In this document: positions 22,337 to 33,632 of the stretch, piece after piece
Layout: each line of letters starts with the position of its first letter
How positions within the stretch are numbered: the first letter of the stretch is position 1
Assembly (NCBI GenBank): GCA_032622095.1
Contig: CP136069.1
Span: forward strand, 103,632,278 to 103,696,277
Reading direction: 5' to 3'
Origin: Siphonodentalium dalli
Taxonomy: Eukaryota > Mollusca > Scaphopoda > Gadilida > Siphonodentaliidae
Length of the DNA: 64,000 nucleotides
Position numbers and translations under genes: made by a program
The notes under the pieces: model-generated
What the model was told of the DNA's origin: nothing
Database searches by the model: none
What the model saw: only the letters and a program-made list of their open reading frames with translations

Positions 22337-25226
22337 TGCAGAAAGCGATTCAGGCACCACGATCGATCATATATTTATACACAAATCAAATCTGCACCGT
22401 GTAAACGAAATAAGAGTCATCGACGACTCTGCCACTGATTATTCCAACCACCGTCCTATCAAAATGCTCATCGAGCTAGGCAATCACCGCACTCGTCCAA
22501 ATTCCGAGCGATGCACTGTCAACTGGAAGAAGTTTTTATCTTCAGAATCTTCAATGGCTGGTTATCAAAATTGTGTCGATGAACTTCTACCCAATAGTCC
22601 CATTACGGACTCTGCTAGTCTTGATAAATATTACTCAGGCATTATCGAAGCTATTAATTCTGCGTCGTCAATCTTCATTCCAAAAAAAATGTACAAATCG
22701 CACGTTAAACCATACTGGAATGAAAAGCTGAAGGAACTTCATAATCAAATGCGCAACTTCAAACGTATATGGAACGTTGAAGGTCGCCCAAGAGGTCAGG
22801 ATCACCTCTCGTATGCCCAATATAAAGCAGCGAAGTGTGCGTTCCGCAAGGAACTACGACATAGCAACTTGAAATTCTTGTCAAGCCAAAACGACCAAGT
22901 TGACAATGCTGCGGAAATCAACCAAGAGCACTTTTTTCGGTTATTTAACCAAAACAAATCTAGAACTAGGGCAACTAATAATAACTTCTTCGAGGTTGAC
23001 AATGCTATGCTCCGTAATCCAGAAGAAATCACAACTGCGTGGGCTGAGTATTATGAACGATTATATTGCCAACTTGAGTCGGACGCATTCGATCATCATC
23101 ATTACGATTATGTCAATAATTCAGTTGAAGACATTGCATCTAACATAAACACACATGGTGTCTCTACCCCAGTTGATAAACATATGTTATATCCTATTTT
23201 TATTCAGGAGCTAAAGGAAATTCTCAAGTCAATGAATATGGGGAAAGCTCCTGGTCCGGACATGATATGTTACGAGCACATTGTGTATGGAGGCGAGTCG
23301 TTACATGAGCGGTTAGCGTACGTCTTGAACAAAATGCTAGATCTACAACATATACCCGCTATGGCAAAATCTGGCCTGATGGTTTCCCTGTATAAGGGGG
23401 GTGATAAGCCAAAAACTAAATTCGACAGCTACAGGACAATAACTCTTCTACCAGTTCTGTATAAGACACTAGAAAAAATAATGTTGTCTCGCATGGAACG
23501 CAATACGCCAAATCTAATTAAAGTTCACCCCCTTCAAAACGGTTTTCAGAAAAATGTCAGTTGTCTTATGTCGTCATATGTATTGCATGAAAGCATGAAT
23601 TTCACAAAAGAACAACAGTCTAAACTATTCGCCTGCTTCTTGGATGTACATAAGGCATTCGACACAGTATGGATCAACGGCTTATTGTTGAAACTACACC
23701 ATCGTGGGTTCCAAGGCAAAATATGGCTCCTCCTAAGAGAGTTTTTGAGTAATATATCATGTGTAGTCAAACATACAGACATTCTGTCTAAGTCAATTGC
23801 GATAAAACAAGGCGCACGGCAAGGGGATATTTTATCCCCTCTGTTCTATATGTTGTACATAGATGATCTGTTGTATGAACTTGAAGCTTCAAACTTTGGT
23901 TTTCGACTTTTATCCTCCAACTGCTCGTCTCCAACACAAGCTGATGACATGACATTGTTGTCCCTCTCAAGTTACGGCTTACAACGTTTATGCGATATAT
24001 GCACATCATATAGTCAAAAGTGGCGGTTCATGTATAATCCAAACAAATGTAAAGTCATCGTTTTTAACGAAACTTCTCGCCAGAGTTGCAACACAAGTAG
24101 ACGATGGACTGTCGCTGGTAGTACTTTGACCGAAACAGACGAAATCACTCATTTGGGCATACAAGTAAATAAGTACAGCTTTGTCAAAGAATTTGTTGAA
24201 GTCATTGTAGACAAAATCAGGTCAACTTTTTTCCTCTTAAGTAATGCTGGTCTTTATGCCGGAGGGATCACTCCGTCGAGTTGCGCAACTATATACAAAA
24301 CGATGGTGCTGCCAAAAGGATTATATGGATCAGAATTTCTGTGTGGCATGTCTGTTTCAGATACTACTTCGCTCGAGAAAATCCACCGATTTTGCTTGAA
24401 ACGCATTCAAGGACTGCCTGTAAGGACGAGAACCGATATTGTCCTAGGTCTCATGGGCCTAGGCCCTATTGCCTCTTTTATAGATGCACGAAAACTCAGT
24501 TTGTTTGGTAGCCTTTGTCGCATATCGCCTTCCAAAGTATGCAAGGAAATTTTTGTATCAAGACTTCACATGCATCTTTCTCGTAAATATAATAATCCTC
24601 AGTCATACTTTGCTGACATTGAACGAATTCTTATTTCTCACAACTTGAACCAATATCTTGAGCAACTCGCAGTAGTCGGTACGTGTCCAATCCGCCCGGA
24701 GTGGACCCGACTAGTCAAGACGGAAGTCAACAGTAAGCGCGATATCGACTGGACGCAAAATGTTCAAAACGACCCAACACTAACATGCTTCTATCAAATC
24801 CAAAGTCACTTACAGATGTCTCTCCTTTGGCGTTGTTGTCGGCAATATCCAGAGCGGAAGAGATACTTTTTCACCGTTGCCCAACTTATAGCGACTACTG
24901 CTACCAAACACGAGGGTACTTGTGCGTTATGTCACTTGGTTTATGACGACGTGGTAACACACGTTATGATTTATTGCACTCATCATATAGTGTGCTCTCG
25001 TCGTAATGACATGTGGTACCAAATGATTGACACATTTGGATTACTGTTCTATCTTTGGGTGGATGAGCTTGACGATGATGAACTTGTAATGCTTCACCTT
25101 ACAAAATTTCCGTCTGAATTATTTTCTTTCATTGAAGACCCTATGTTTTTCGTATCATTTATAGTTCACCACACCCACATATTATGGCTATCACACAAAA
25201 TTCTGTCAAGTCTTCATTCTGAGTAA
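22337..25226 (+). CDS. LINE ORF2: endonuclease C-terminus and reverse transcriptase
   Basis: This uninterrupted frame of about 962 codons (residue numbers below count from 22326) begins with the end of an APE-type endonuclease: GTTIDHIFIH and the SNHRPI motif, near residues 10-50. The RT follows: GKAPGPDMICYEH (~305), YRTITLLPVLYKTLEK (~363), FACFLDVHKAFDTVW (motif A, ~435), QGARQGDILSPLFYMLYIDD (motif B, ~495), PTQADDMTLLS (motif C, ~537), CKVIVF and ITHLGI. A C-terminal Cys/His cluster (CALC..H..C, ~865-882) is typical of this LINE group. The protein would nick target DNA and reverse transcribe the LINE RNA. Motif C has Gln where Tyr or Phe is usual. The missing N-terminal endonuclease half means this copy cannot move by itself. 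No internal stop suggests a recent insertion. Confidence 0.93.
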
Positions 25227-25993
25227 TCTCCAAACGTATCAACGAAACTCCACAGTGGTATGTTAGGACCAATTATTAACTGATCACCACAGAAATCAAA
25301 TTCCAATGTTCGGATCAAAAATGCAAAGGAAATAAGCTTTCATTCCCAATTAAGTTATATTACCACATCAGACGAAAGGCCAATTACGTTGATACAGGTA
25401 ATATGTTTTTTTCGAAATTGTATCTCTGTGTATTGTAGTCTGTCGGTGTAGTCATCATCACTCGTCCATGCGGATGTGATGTTACCGGTGTGAATGTAAA
25501 AATAGCAGTTGTGTGCGCTTTTGTATTCCTTGCACTTATGCATTGTGGTATATCAATTGTATTTGAATAGTAAACGACACAATACTAACATTTGAATAAT
25601 ATTCCAAATTCTAACTGATTGCCGCCAGTAAATTAGCAAATGCGAGTTTAAGCATTTATTCTCTGTACCTTTCGGATTTTATCCGCATTATGTAAATATG
25701 TTCAGGTTTAAAAGTTATGTTCGCGTGCCTGTGTTTGTCTATCTGCATATACTATGTCCGCATGTCGGTATGTCTGATTGCATGTCTGAATTTATATCTG
25801 CCTGTGGGTAAGGCTTCTCAATATTTGACCCAACATGTATACCATGTCTTGGAGGCACTTGTGTCATTTGTGTATATATATACTGCTATTTGTTTATTTT
25901 CATGTTGGCTAAAATGTTAGCCTACCTTGATACTGTATACATGTATAACATTTGATAAACTCTTCAGTTATGGAGGTCAATAAAGATATATAT
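25227..25993 (+). other. LINE 3' untranslated region
   Basis: Noncoding sequence between the RT stop and the AATAAAGA/TATA tail. No further feature is seen; the TATA tract grades into the second 440-bp repeat. Confidence 0.7.
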
Positions 25994-26000
25994 ATATATA

Positions 26001-26440
26001 TTTCTGACTTTTTACGTCTCGGTCGCTCGAAAAAATTGCGATTCGACCGCCACAGCACCCGTATATACACAGCGGACATACACCTGCCACAGCACAGAAA
26101 CGATTGGTCTGTGTGTTATAAATTTCTGGTCATGTATAGACGAGATATCATGGTATCGTTACCATATATGTTATGTAACTTGTGTGTATAACGATGCTCC
26201 TCATACTTGGAATATATATATAGAGAGAGGTGATATTTGGTGATAGGTACCCGCGACCCATGCACGACCACCGCGACCCGTTATCTACATTACACATTTA
26301 CGTTACGGTCCGATTTGAAGGGTAGTGTGCTTGAGATGGATGCAGATTTCAAATATCCATTCTCCAGAAGATATTCTGACGTATTTCACCTCGAAATATT
26401 AACAAAAGTTCACACAGTTAACTCCTTTCGTGCCACTTTC
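26001..26440. repeat. 440-bp direct repeat, copy 2 (right of LINE)
   Basis: Identical by eye to 21897-22336. After it the sequence continues into the satellite (GTTGTAATAAGAAACCGC), which must be the original right flank. Confidence 0.97.
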
Positions 26441-27540
26441 GTTGTAATAAGAAACCGCATTTATCGTTATATGCGGGTAAAGGATACCCGGGTCTCACAC
26501 AGAGATGTGCACAATCGGAAGAGATCAGGTCACCACCATGTTCTATATTGAAACAACATAGACTACCCTATCGCAATCTAGCTGCAATTAGACTGAACTT
26601 TTGTGAATGCTTTATTAACTCAATCATGAATTAACATGAAATTAGAAATGAATAGGAAACATATATACACTATTTACAACATAGTCATCATCATCATCAT
26701 TGTCAACTTCATCAACACTACAATCGTCATCTGTATTATGCTAATCGTCGTCATCATCATCATCACCATCATCGTCTTCGTTGTCATCACCGCCGTCGTC
26801 ATTAGAAGGCTCATAACATCTTCGGCAGAATCCGCAATCAGAACGTGTTTTACCTATAATGCCATCTAAATTTAATCACGTTCGTGCTAATATCACTATA
26901 TGCGGCCAAATAGTACCAGCCTATCGTCACCCGTCATGACCTATTCTGATACAAAATAGACAACTCTATAATGATCTAACTGCAAATAGTCTGACATGTT
27001 GCTTATAAAGCCATATAAACAACAATTGTTCATTGTTATAAGTAACCATATTTATCGATATATGCGGGAAAAGGGTACCCGAGTCTCACACAGAGATGCG
27101 CACAAACTGAAGCACTCGGGTCGCCTCTCATGACCTATTCTGATACACAATAGACTAACCTGTCATGACCTAACTGAAAATAGACTGCCTTTTTGATTAT
27201 AAGGCCATATCAATCAATCAATTTGTTGTAATAGGTAACTGCATTTATTGCGAGAAAATGTATGCGACTGTCACACCGAGATGCGTACGAACTGAACCAC
27301 TATGTCCCGTATTGATACAAAATAACCTACGCTATCAGGATTTAACTGCACTTAGACTGCCTTTGGCTTTTAATGCCATACCACGTTAACTACTTTCGTG
27401 ATAATATTGTATATTCGACCAAATGATATCCGCCTTTCACACAGAGTTGCAAACAGATTGAAGCGCTATTTCACCCTCCTGTGCTATATTCATACAACAT
27501 AGAGTACTATATTATCTAACTGCAAATGTGTTTGTTGTGT
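26420..27540. repeat. Degenerate satellite, about 190-bp unit, with TCA/TCG microsatellite
   Basis: Blocks like TAACTCCTTTCGTG, ATATGCGGGTAAAGGATACC and CTCACACAGAGATG recur near 26420-26520, 26880, 27050-27110, 27225-27290 and 27390-27460. Spacing is roughly 190 bp with strong divergence. A (TCA/TCG)n microsatellite interrupts it at 26680-26800. No gene was found. Confidence 0.75.
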
Positions 27541-27645
27541 ATTATATTCATCTCTGCGTTTGCAAGTGGACTTAATTTGAAGATTCTCCATGTTGAACCA
27601 GTTGGGGCATTTCCATTTTCATTACAATCCACGAATTGTCTATAC

Positions 27646-27876
27646 TGTTAAATAGTTCCGGTTCTTAATTAAGCAAATCAGTCACATGGTGGGGTGAGAC
27701 AACAAGTTATGCGTGGTGTGAAATAGCTTTCTCCCACCCTACACAATTTAGCACAGGTAGCCCGTGTGAGAAAGCTGGGTGAGATTTCCCTGTCTCACCC
27801 AACACGTGACCATCTGTCTCACAACACCCACGTGACTGCTTTACCCATTTAATTAAGAGCCGGAACTAATTTAACA
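27646..27876. mobile_element. MITE, 231 bp, with 27-bp TIRs
   Basis: TGTTAAATAGTTCCGGTTCT at 27646 is the inverse of AGAGCCGGAACTAATTTAACA ending at 27876 with one gap and one change, continuing through TTAATTAA. The interior has CTCACCC/GGGTGAG palindromic blocks (27694-27800). It has no coding capacity. The target duplication is unclear. Confidence 0.85.
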
Positions 27877-28628
27877 ATCCGTCATAATGTTTTGTGTGAA
27901 CAAAAACAATGGCGACCAACCAGTTACGCTTCACGTTTCAAGTAAATAAATACGGACGAATTCGTGGACGCTAATACAAATGGAGATATAAAGCCTCAAA
28001 TGTTAATCACGAAGAACCTTCAACATAACCTCACTTGCAGACGCAGAGTTGCACAGCATGCAATATAAACGACCAATTGTGCGAACACATTCCATCAAAC
28101 AGAACGCCCCAAGTGAAACTGACATTATACTTGCACATTTCGTAACACGTAAACAATAGCCGCTTCACAAATGACGAACGAAATAGTTCCACATTCGAAC
28201 AGTTGTCATCGTTGCAATAACTCGTCGAACACGTCTAACTAACATGTGTTTGTCATATATACACAAGTTTCCTTTTTTAATGGTACATATATGGACATTT
28301 CCCATGACAAATACGATTAGTCTAGTTGTTTATACTTCGTATCAATACGCGCGTTTCTCGGAATCTATGCAGGTGCAACATTGTGACGTATTCATGTCGA
28401 TTTCACAAGACCATGTATATTTCACTCTAACGTATTAACTCTGCGCGCACGGATAGCGCGCTTTGTATTTACAGTATATACCTTTGGTATATACCGAAAT
28501 CATCCCAGATAATCACGAATATCGTATCAGATTTCTCCCTGATATACCGTAACGAAGCTACTCGAATGTGCCAAAGATTGGTATCAAACCAAAAATCGGA
28601 ATGAGGCTCTTGGGTTGGGAGAAAAATG
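27877..28628. other. Stretch with no recognised feature
   Basis: AT-rich, with short open frames lacking motifs and no repeat boundaries. Confidence 0.45.
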
Positions 28629-28777
28629 ATCCACCATGACCTGGGATGTGGGCATGGAAAAATCTCACCCTCGGGGCCAGATATTTGGTCCGGACACTCG
28701 GCAAGCCTCGTGTCTGGCCCAAATATCTGGCCCCTCCGGTGATATTTTTCCATCCCACACCCCAGGTCGTGATGGAT
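28629..28777. mobile_element. Foldback MITE, about 149 bp
   Basis: ATCCACCATGACCTGGG at 28629 is matched in inverse by CCCAGGTCGTGATGGAT to 28777. The arms run through GGGGCCAGATATTTGG and its inverse CCAAATATCTGGCCCC, meeting near 28704. It is an imperfect hairpin with no coding capacity. Confidence 0.8.
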
Positions 28778-28964
28778 AATATTAATCTCACACGGTCTGA
28801 CTGCTATCTCCGCTTTTGACCAACCTTCATTAAATGTGACCAAACAGTAACATCACCTCGGCAATACAAATCGTTAATCTCAATGTCAATTTAATTCCCG
28901 AAGTTTACAAATGATGATCCTATCAAACGATAATGTCCAAGCAGATGCTATGGCCTGTGGTGGA

Positions 28965-30335
28965 TGGGGACATGTCTCTATTCCGAAGGTTCGCTATTCC
29001 GAATATTCCCTATTCCGAAGGTTCTCTATTCGAAGGTTCTCTATTCCGAATGTTCACTATTCCGGGGGTTCGCTATTCGGAAGGTTCTCTATTCCGAAGG
29101 TTCGCTATTCCGAAGGTTTTTGTTATTTTAAAGGTTAATTCTATATTCTAAAGTATTGAGAGGGTTCTTTGTCAGGAAGACTATTTTTATGAAGGAAATA
29201 ACTTAAAACAATAAATGTGATTATATTTTTTCGTGGGTTTCCTTGAGATCACTTATGACTTTATATCTCAATAATCGTAGAGGCAAGAATACGCCAGCTA
29301 AAGGCGGATTATAACAGTGGGGCTATATAATGAATACTGGAGCGCCATAACATACTGCGTAGCTGAATATCGTTGAATAGACGGGTATGAGATGAACTTA
29401 ACTGAAATTGTTACTATGCATTGAATTTTAATAAAGGCCCACTTAATTTTCGAGTCACCGATTATATTTGTTATAGTGCCTTGACATACGGTTTTAATAA
29501 CAATATATGCCATACAATATGATTTAAATACTATAACTCATCACAATTTGAAACGTCTGTGTCTCAGAAGATGCCCATAGAGAAAAAGAAAACAGCTGAA
29601 ATAATAAACATATTTTCCCCGTTATGGCTCCCAGAATGCAACATAATTCAAACTAAATATGTATTTTCAATGGAAGGGGAATAACTTGAAAATAATACAC
29701 TTTGCGCAACAAAACCAGATGAAACATAAGCACAAAACACGTCGGTAACTCAACAAAAACAACATGTTCACAGTCTATTACACCAGATAAGTTGATAATA
29801 CAATGTTTTGGAGCTTTCAATTCCAAATGGTATATATAATATGGCACATATATTTATATATATATGACCTGGGGGTTCGAAAACTAAGTGGGCCTTTATT
29901 GTTGATGTTTCTTTCAAATACAGATTGCCAGTTCTGATAGACTGTAGCTCTTACATGTAGATTATTTCAGTCATGCAGTCATCGTGTTTTCAACTTTCCA
30001 TAATAAACTTATATCGTCTTCTTGCTATTAATAACCGATATCTGGGACATTTTGGGAATTATAATGGGATGCATATATGTGAATAATAGCGTAATCGTAT
30101 TTTTCATTCCTCATGTGGTTTTTGTTGAGAGTGCAAATTTTGATTCATTTCCTGGTTAAATACGCCTAGAATAGAAAACTTTCGGAATAGCGAACCTTCG
30201 GAATAGCGAACCTTCGGAATAATGAACCTTCGGAATAATGAACCTTCGGAATAGGGAACCTTCGGAATAATGAACCTTCGGAATAGCGAACCTTCGGAAG
30301 AACGAACCTTCGGAATAGAGAATCCTACCCGTGGC
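28965..30335. mobile_element. Putative element with inverted 16-bp minisatellite ends
   Basis: About nine copies of a 16-bp unit (TATTCCGAAGGTTCGC and variants) at 28977-29125 face about nine inverse copies (GCGAACCTTCGGAATA) at 30178-30325. They enclose about 1.05 kb. The outer flanks (GTGGTGGATGGGG.. and ..CCTACCCGTGGCGG) are also weakly inverted. The arrays form inverted ends built from tandem repeats, as in some foldback transposons. The Arg/Phe/Ser-rich frames over them are repeat translations. Confidence 0.65.
29431..29898. mobile_element. Nested 468-bp element with 23-bp TIRs
   Basis: AATAAAGGCCCACTTAATTT at 29431 is inverted as AACTAAGTGGGCCTTTATT ending at 29898, extended by TTCGA on the inner side. 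It is AT-rich with no coding capacity, and lies inside the minisatellite-ended segment. Confidence 0.75.
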
Positions 30336-30376
30336 GGATACATGCAGAATGGCACAATACACAAGCAATACTACGC

Positions 30377-32895
30377 ATTTGCATTGCTTGAGTATATGCT
30401 ATGGATACATGCTGAGAATATTACACAAGCTTCAAACATCTCACAGTATTTGTACCATATAATATATAACATTTGTACAGTGCATTTATGAGGGAAAAAA
30501 TATCAAACTTCAAAATAATTGCAGCACAGTGTTTCTTAGCACGAACTTAGGGTCATAAGAAGCTTTGGGATTCTATTAGATTCAATTTGATCATAGGATT
30601 TTAATATTTTTGGCGTTCTTGTGGATGAAAAAGAACAGGATGTTAAAGATGCCTTGTTCTACATTTCAAATTTATCCATACGTCTATTATATTAATGCTT
30701 GTAATTTAGCCATTTTTGTCTTGTTGCATCAATTTATACCTTACCTTCCCTGAACGTGACAATAGTCCTTACAGTGTATTTCTCACCTGAACACACAACA
30801 GTTACTGTTGGTAGTCATTGAATATATTGAAAATATTTTACAAATGTGAACAATCTTGATTAAACTGATGTGTGTTCTTCTAATCATTCGTGAAATGTAC
30901 TTGTTCGTGATTTTCGAAACACAAACTGTCCCAACTGATATTATTTGAAGAATTTGCGGTATTCCATATATAATGTTAATGATCATCTCGACAGTTCAAA
31001 CTAATTTTCTGTTCCGGTCGGTCAGTTTTTTTCACACTTTCGAACTAGTGGGTTCCATAATTGTTTGTTTCGTTCTCTTTTTTTTTAACAGTTATTGTAT
31101 ATTTTGTTAATGATGCCCTGTCTGATTTGACACAAAAAAACTATCATTGGTATATTTTCAATTTAGATCGAGTCCATGAGCCTATTTGATTGCCATATAT
31201 TGACTTTCAAAAGGTTGTTTTCACATATTGACTTTCTGCATTGCAAAAATTCAAATTATCTCTTATAAAGAGTGTCTATGCGGTCGTAGACAAAAGAAGC
31301 TGTATATAATAAAGAGCGTTCCCAATATGATCAATGTTACTCTTTTTCGACATAAAATTATTGATAGATGCTTTTCTGGAGTTATGCGATGCCTGTGCCA
31401 AAAAAATTATGGTAATGACAAATATGCTTACTTGGTAAAGGTGAACATTATATTTTGCAATTTTGACTAATTAGGTGACTGATATTTTCTTTGACTGCAT
31501 ATAATGACCTCAGGGATGTGTTTTTTCCTCAAGTGGACCACATTTTGGCAAAATTATATAAAAAAATAATGTTTGGCTTAGCCAGGTACACGCGCAGCTG
31601 TGATTCTGCTCGACTGAAATGGTATGAAAGAGACAATAATACTATTTCGGATGCCACGCACTTGGTGACTCGATGGTTTTAATTAATGACAGTGGCTCCA
31701 CACAGTTATGACGAGGACTACTAATCTATGCCACCAAGGATCACTGGGTCGAAGACTGAAATCACTTCTGAAGGGTGCCTCCGTCTTGTTTATTATTGGT
31801 TAAAGCTTAACAAACAATATTTCGAAAGTGTCCATGTTCTTTGGAATTGTTTATAGAGTGCCGTGTAGTCCAATAGACAGATATACAAACAAATATACCT
31901 TAATTATAGTTATAACAAAAGGGTGACAAACCACCTAGTACAAACGCTATCGCATGCCAAATGGGGTGGGATGCTGAAAAATCGCAAGCCAATTTGCGCG
32001 CGATTTAGTTTGCCGTGTCCCGCGTGACTCAGCATCGCATGCGAATATGTTTCGATTGTAAAATTCAAAGAAATGTAACTCTAACATACCCGTTATTTAG
32101 TAAAAAATCATACCAAAAGAATGACACCACAAAGAGACACGTTTCAAAAACACTATAGGAAAAATCACTTTTAGGGTGGGTGGGCTTGGCACTGTCTAAG
32201 ACCTGTTGGGAAACACAAAATTCAAATTGATATCGAGGCAGTCAGGTCGCGCAGCGACCGCTGCCGCGGGGGCCTGATGGCTCATAAAAACAACTCTATA
32301 TATAAGCGCCCGCGGCTACCACTTTATAGCATCAAGGGTAGACTGAGCAAATCGAGACGGGATGCTGGTCCCGCCAAACTCTCCAGACGGCATCGACATA
32401 TCAAAACGCATGCGATTCTCGCCTATCGTATCCGTATTTGGACGAGATTGTAAGACCATAGCCTGGACAAACACTCAGCCGCATATAAACAATTAACCAC
32501 ATATAAACAATCCATCAATTAGTGCATGCTCCCATTAGTAGCGAACCACTCAACACTCATTGATTTTATCCATGTATGCACGAATATCTTTTAAATGGAC
32601 AAAAAAACACAACAAAATGTCTTCTTTTTTTTGGAAAGAGATCAGAGCAAGGATTGAGAGGGCCTTTTTGTCATCGCCAATGGTTTGTAAATACCTCCAG
32701 TGTGTTTAACCTGGTATATTTATGAGAAACGCAGGGCAAATGGTTATCAATCTATTGAGTTAAATTACCTCAATTATGTCATTTCATAACACCAGTTCAG
32801 TATTGCAGACATATTTCATGCAATGAAACATATATAGATGAATAAACATTATTGGATTTCTGAAACATCCAAGAAGACCTTCATTTCTCTCTAAT
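30377..32895. repeat. Long direct repeat A (2.5 kb), left of the minus-strand LINE
   Basis: From ATTTGCATTGCTTGAG to TTCTCTCTAAT this segment matches 36733-38611. The match is near identical, with a few substitutions (for example TAACTGCCAAAAAAATTATGG against CATAAAAATGATGG). Two length differences are extra sequence here: about 95 bp (30528-30622) and 534 bp (31932-32465). It ends exactly at the LINE tail. No conserved gene is seen in it; the matching short frames in the two copies are just the duplicated DNA. Confidence 0.95.
31932..32465. mobile_element. 534-bp insertion present in only one copy of the long repeat
   Basis: The other copy reads GGTGACAAACACTCAG at this point, whereas here GACAAAC occurs on both sides (31925-31931, 32466-32472) of a 534-bp segment. 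This is the signature of an insertion with a 7-bp target duplication. The insert has several ATCGCATGCG-like palindromes and a GC-rich core (32250-32330). It lacks clear terminal inverted repeats and coding potential. A precise deletion in the other copy is less likely. Confidence 0.75.
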
Positions 32896-33369
32896 ATATA
32901 TATATTCTTTATTTCCTCCATTCATGGAGATATTTAGAGAATGCATACAATTAATATAAATTATAAGAACATAAACAGGTAACAAAAGTCAACATATTTA
33001 CAGTCATCATCTAAGTGGTGAACATGAGAATTACATACATGATTTCCATTTACAACAACCATACACATAGACGCATTCATACTAACAGACACACATCTAT
33101 AACATTGGAGAATTACATGCATGACTTCCATTTATAACAAACAAACTCCCAGAAGCATTCATACTAACAGACACACACAAAACATTGGCGAATTACATGC
33201 ATGAAGTATTCATACTAACAGACACACATTCGTTATATTTATAGACAGAGACAGACGACCAGAATGGCAATGTAGCGTTATCGTGTAATGGAATGGACAT
33301 ATGGTCAAATATCTAACTGGCTCTCCACCGACAGGCTAAATGTGATGTGTTATTATACGGTTATATATA

Positions 33370-33535
33370 TCTTTATATATAAAGAACTGGAACCAGAGAA
33401 ATAGCATACTCCGAGACGACCAAGCCGGAGTTGGACCCAAATCGGGGATCTCTCTCTCTGGAAGACCCACAAACGCCAATGCCTTTGTGCAGTCTTACCG
33501 ACTCGGAGCCGACCATTTCCCCAGCACCACTCAAG
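33370..33535 (-). mobile_element. Possible tRNA-like SINE in the LINE 3' UTR
   Basis: On the minus strand GGCTCCGAGTCGGTAAGAC resembles a tRNA A-box region. About 60 bases on, GGGTCCAACTCC resembles a B box. The piece ends TTCTTTATATATAAAGATATA, reminiscent of the LINE tail. The match to the promoter boxes is imperfect, so this is tentative. Confidence 0.35.
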
Positions 33536-33632
33536 TATATATATTTATTCATTTGTCGTGTCTTCGGATTCTATGAGTTATGTATAGTATTATGTCATTA
33601 CTAGCGTATACTATAAATTGTTTAACTACAAT

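Larger units (their letters stand above)
22337..25993 (+). mobile_element. APE-type LINE, 5'-truncated in the endonuclease domain
   Basis: A non-LTR retrotransposon of about 3.66 kb. It starts abruptly inside the endonuclease coding region, carries a complete RT ORF, a 767-bp 3' UTR, and ends GGAGGTCAATAAAGATATATA. It lies exactly between the 440-bp direct repeats. The 3' end resembles those at 12408, 32896 and 43611, and the proteins of the last two are clearly homologous. Its broad group is the CR1/L2/Jockey-like assemblage of APE LINEs; the clade is not fixed. Confidence 0.93.

Noticed and set aside
22802-24009. Minus-strand and alternate-frame ORFs inside the LINE
   Set aside because: They are shadows of the long RT frame and lack motifs of their own.
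21897-26440. LTR retrotransposon, because 440-bp direct repeats flank an RT
   Set aside because: The RT is of the APE-LINE type with an endonuclease tail. There is no gag, protease, RNase H or integrase, the repeats lack TG..CA ends, and the element ends in an AATAAAGA/TATA tail.
28911-30368. Arg/Phe/Ser-rich repeat proteins
   Set aside because: They are translations of the 16-bp minisatellite arrays in both orientations.
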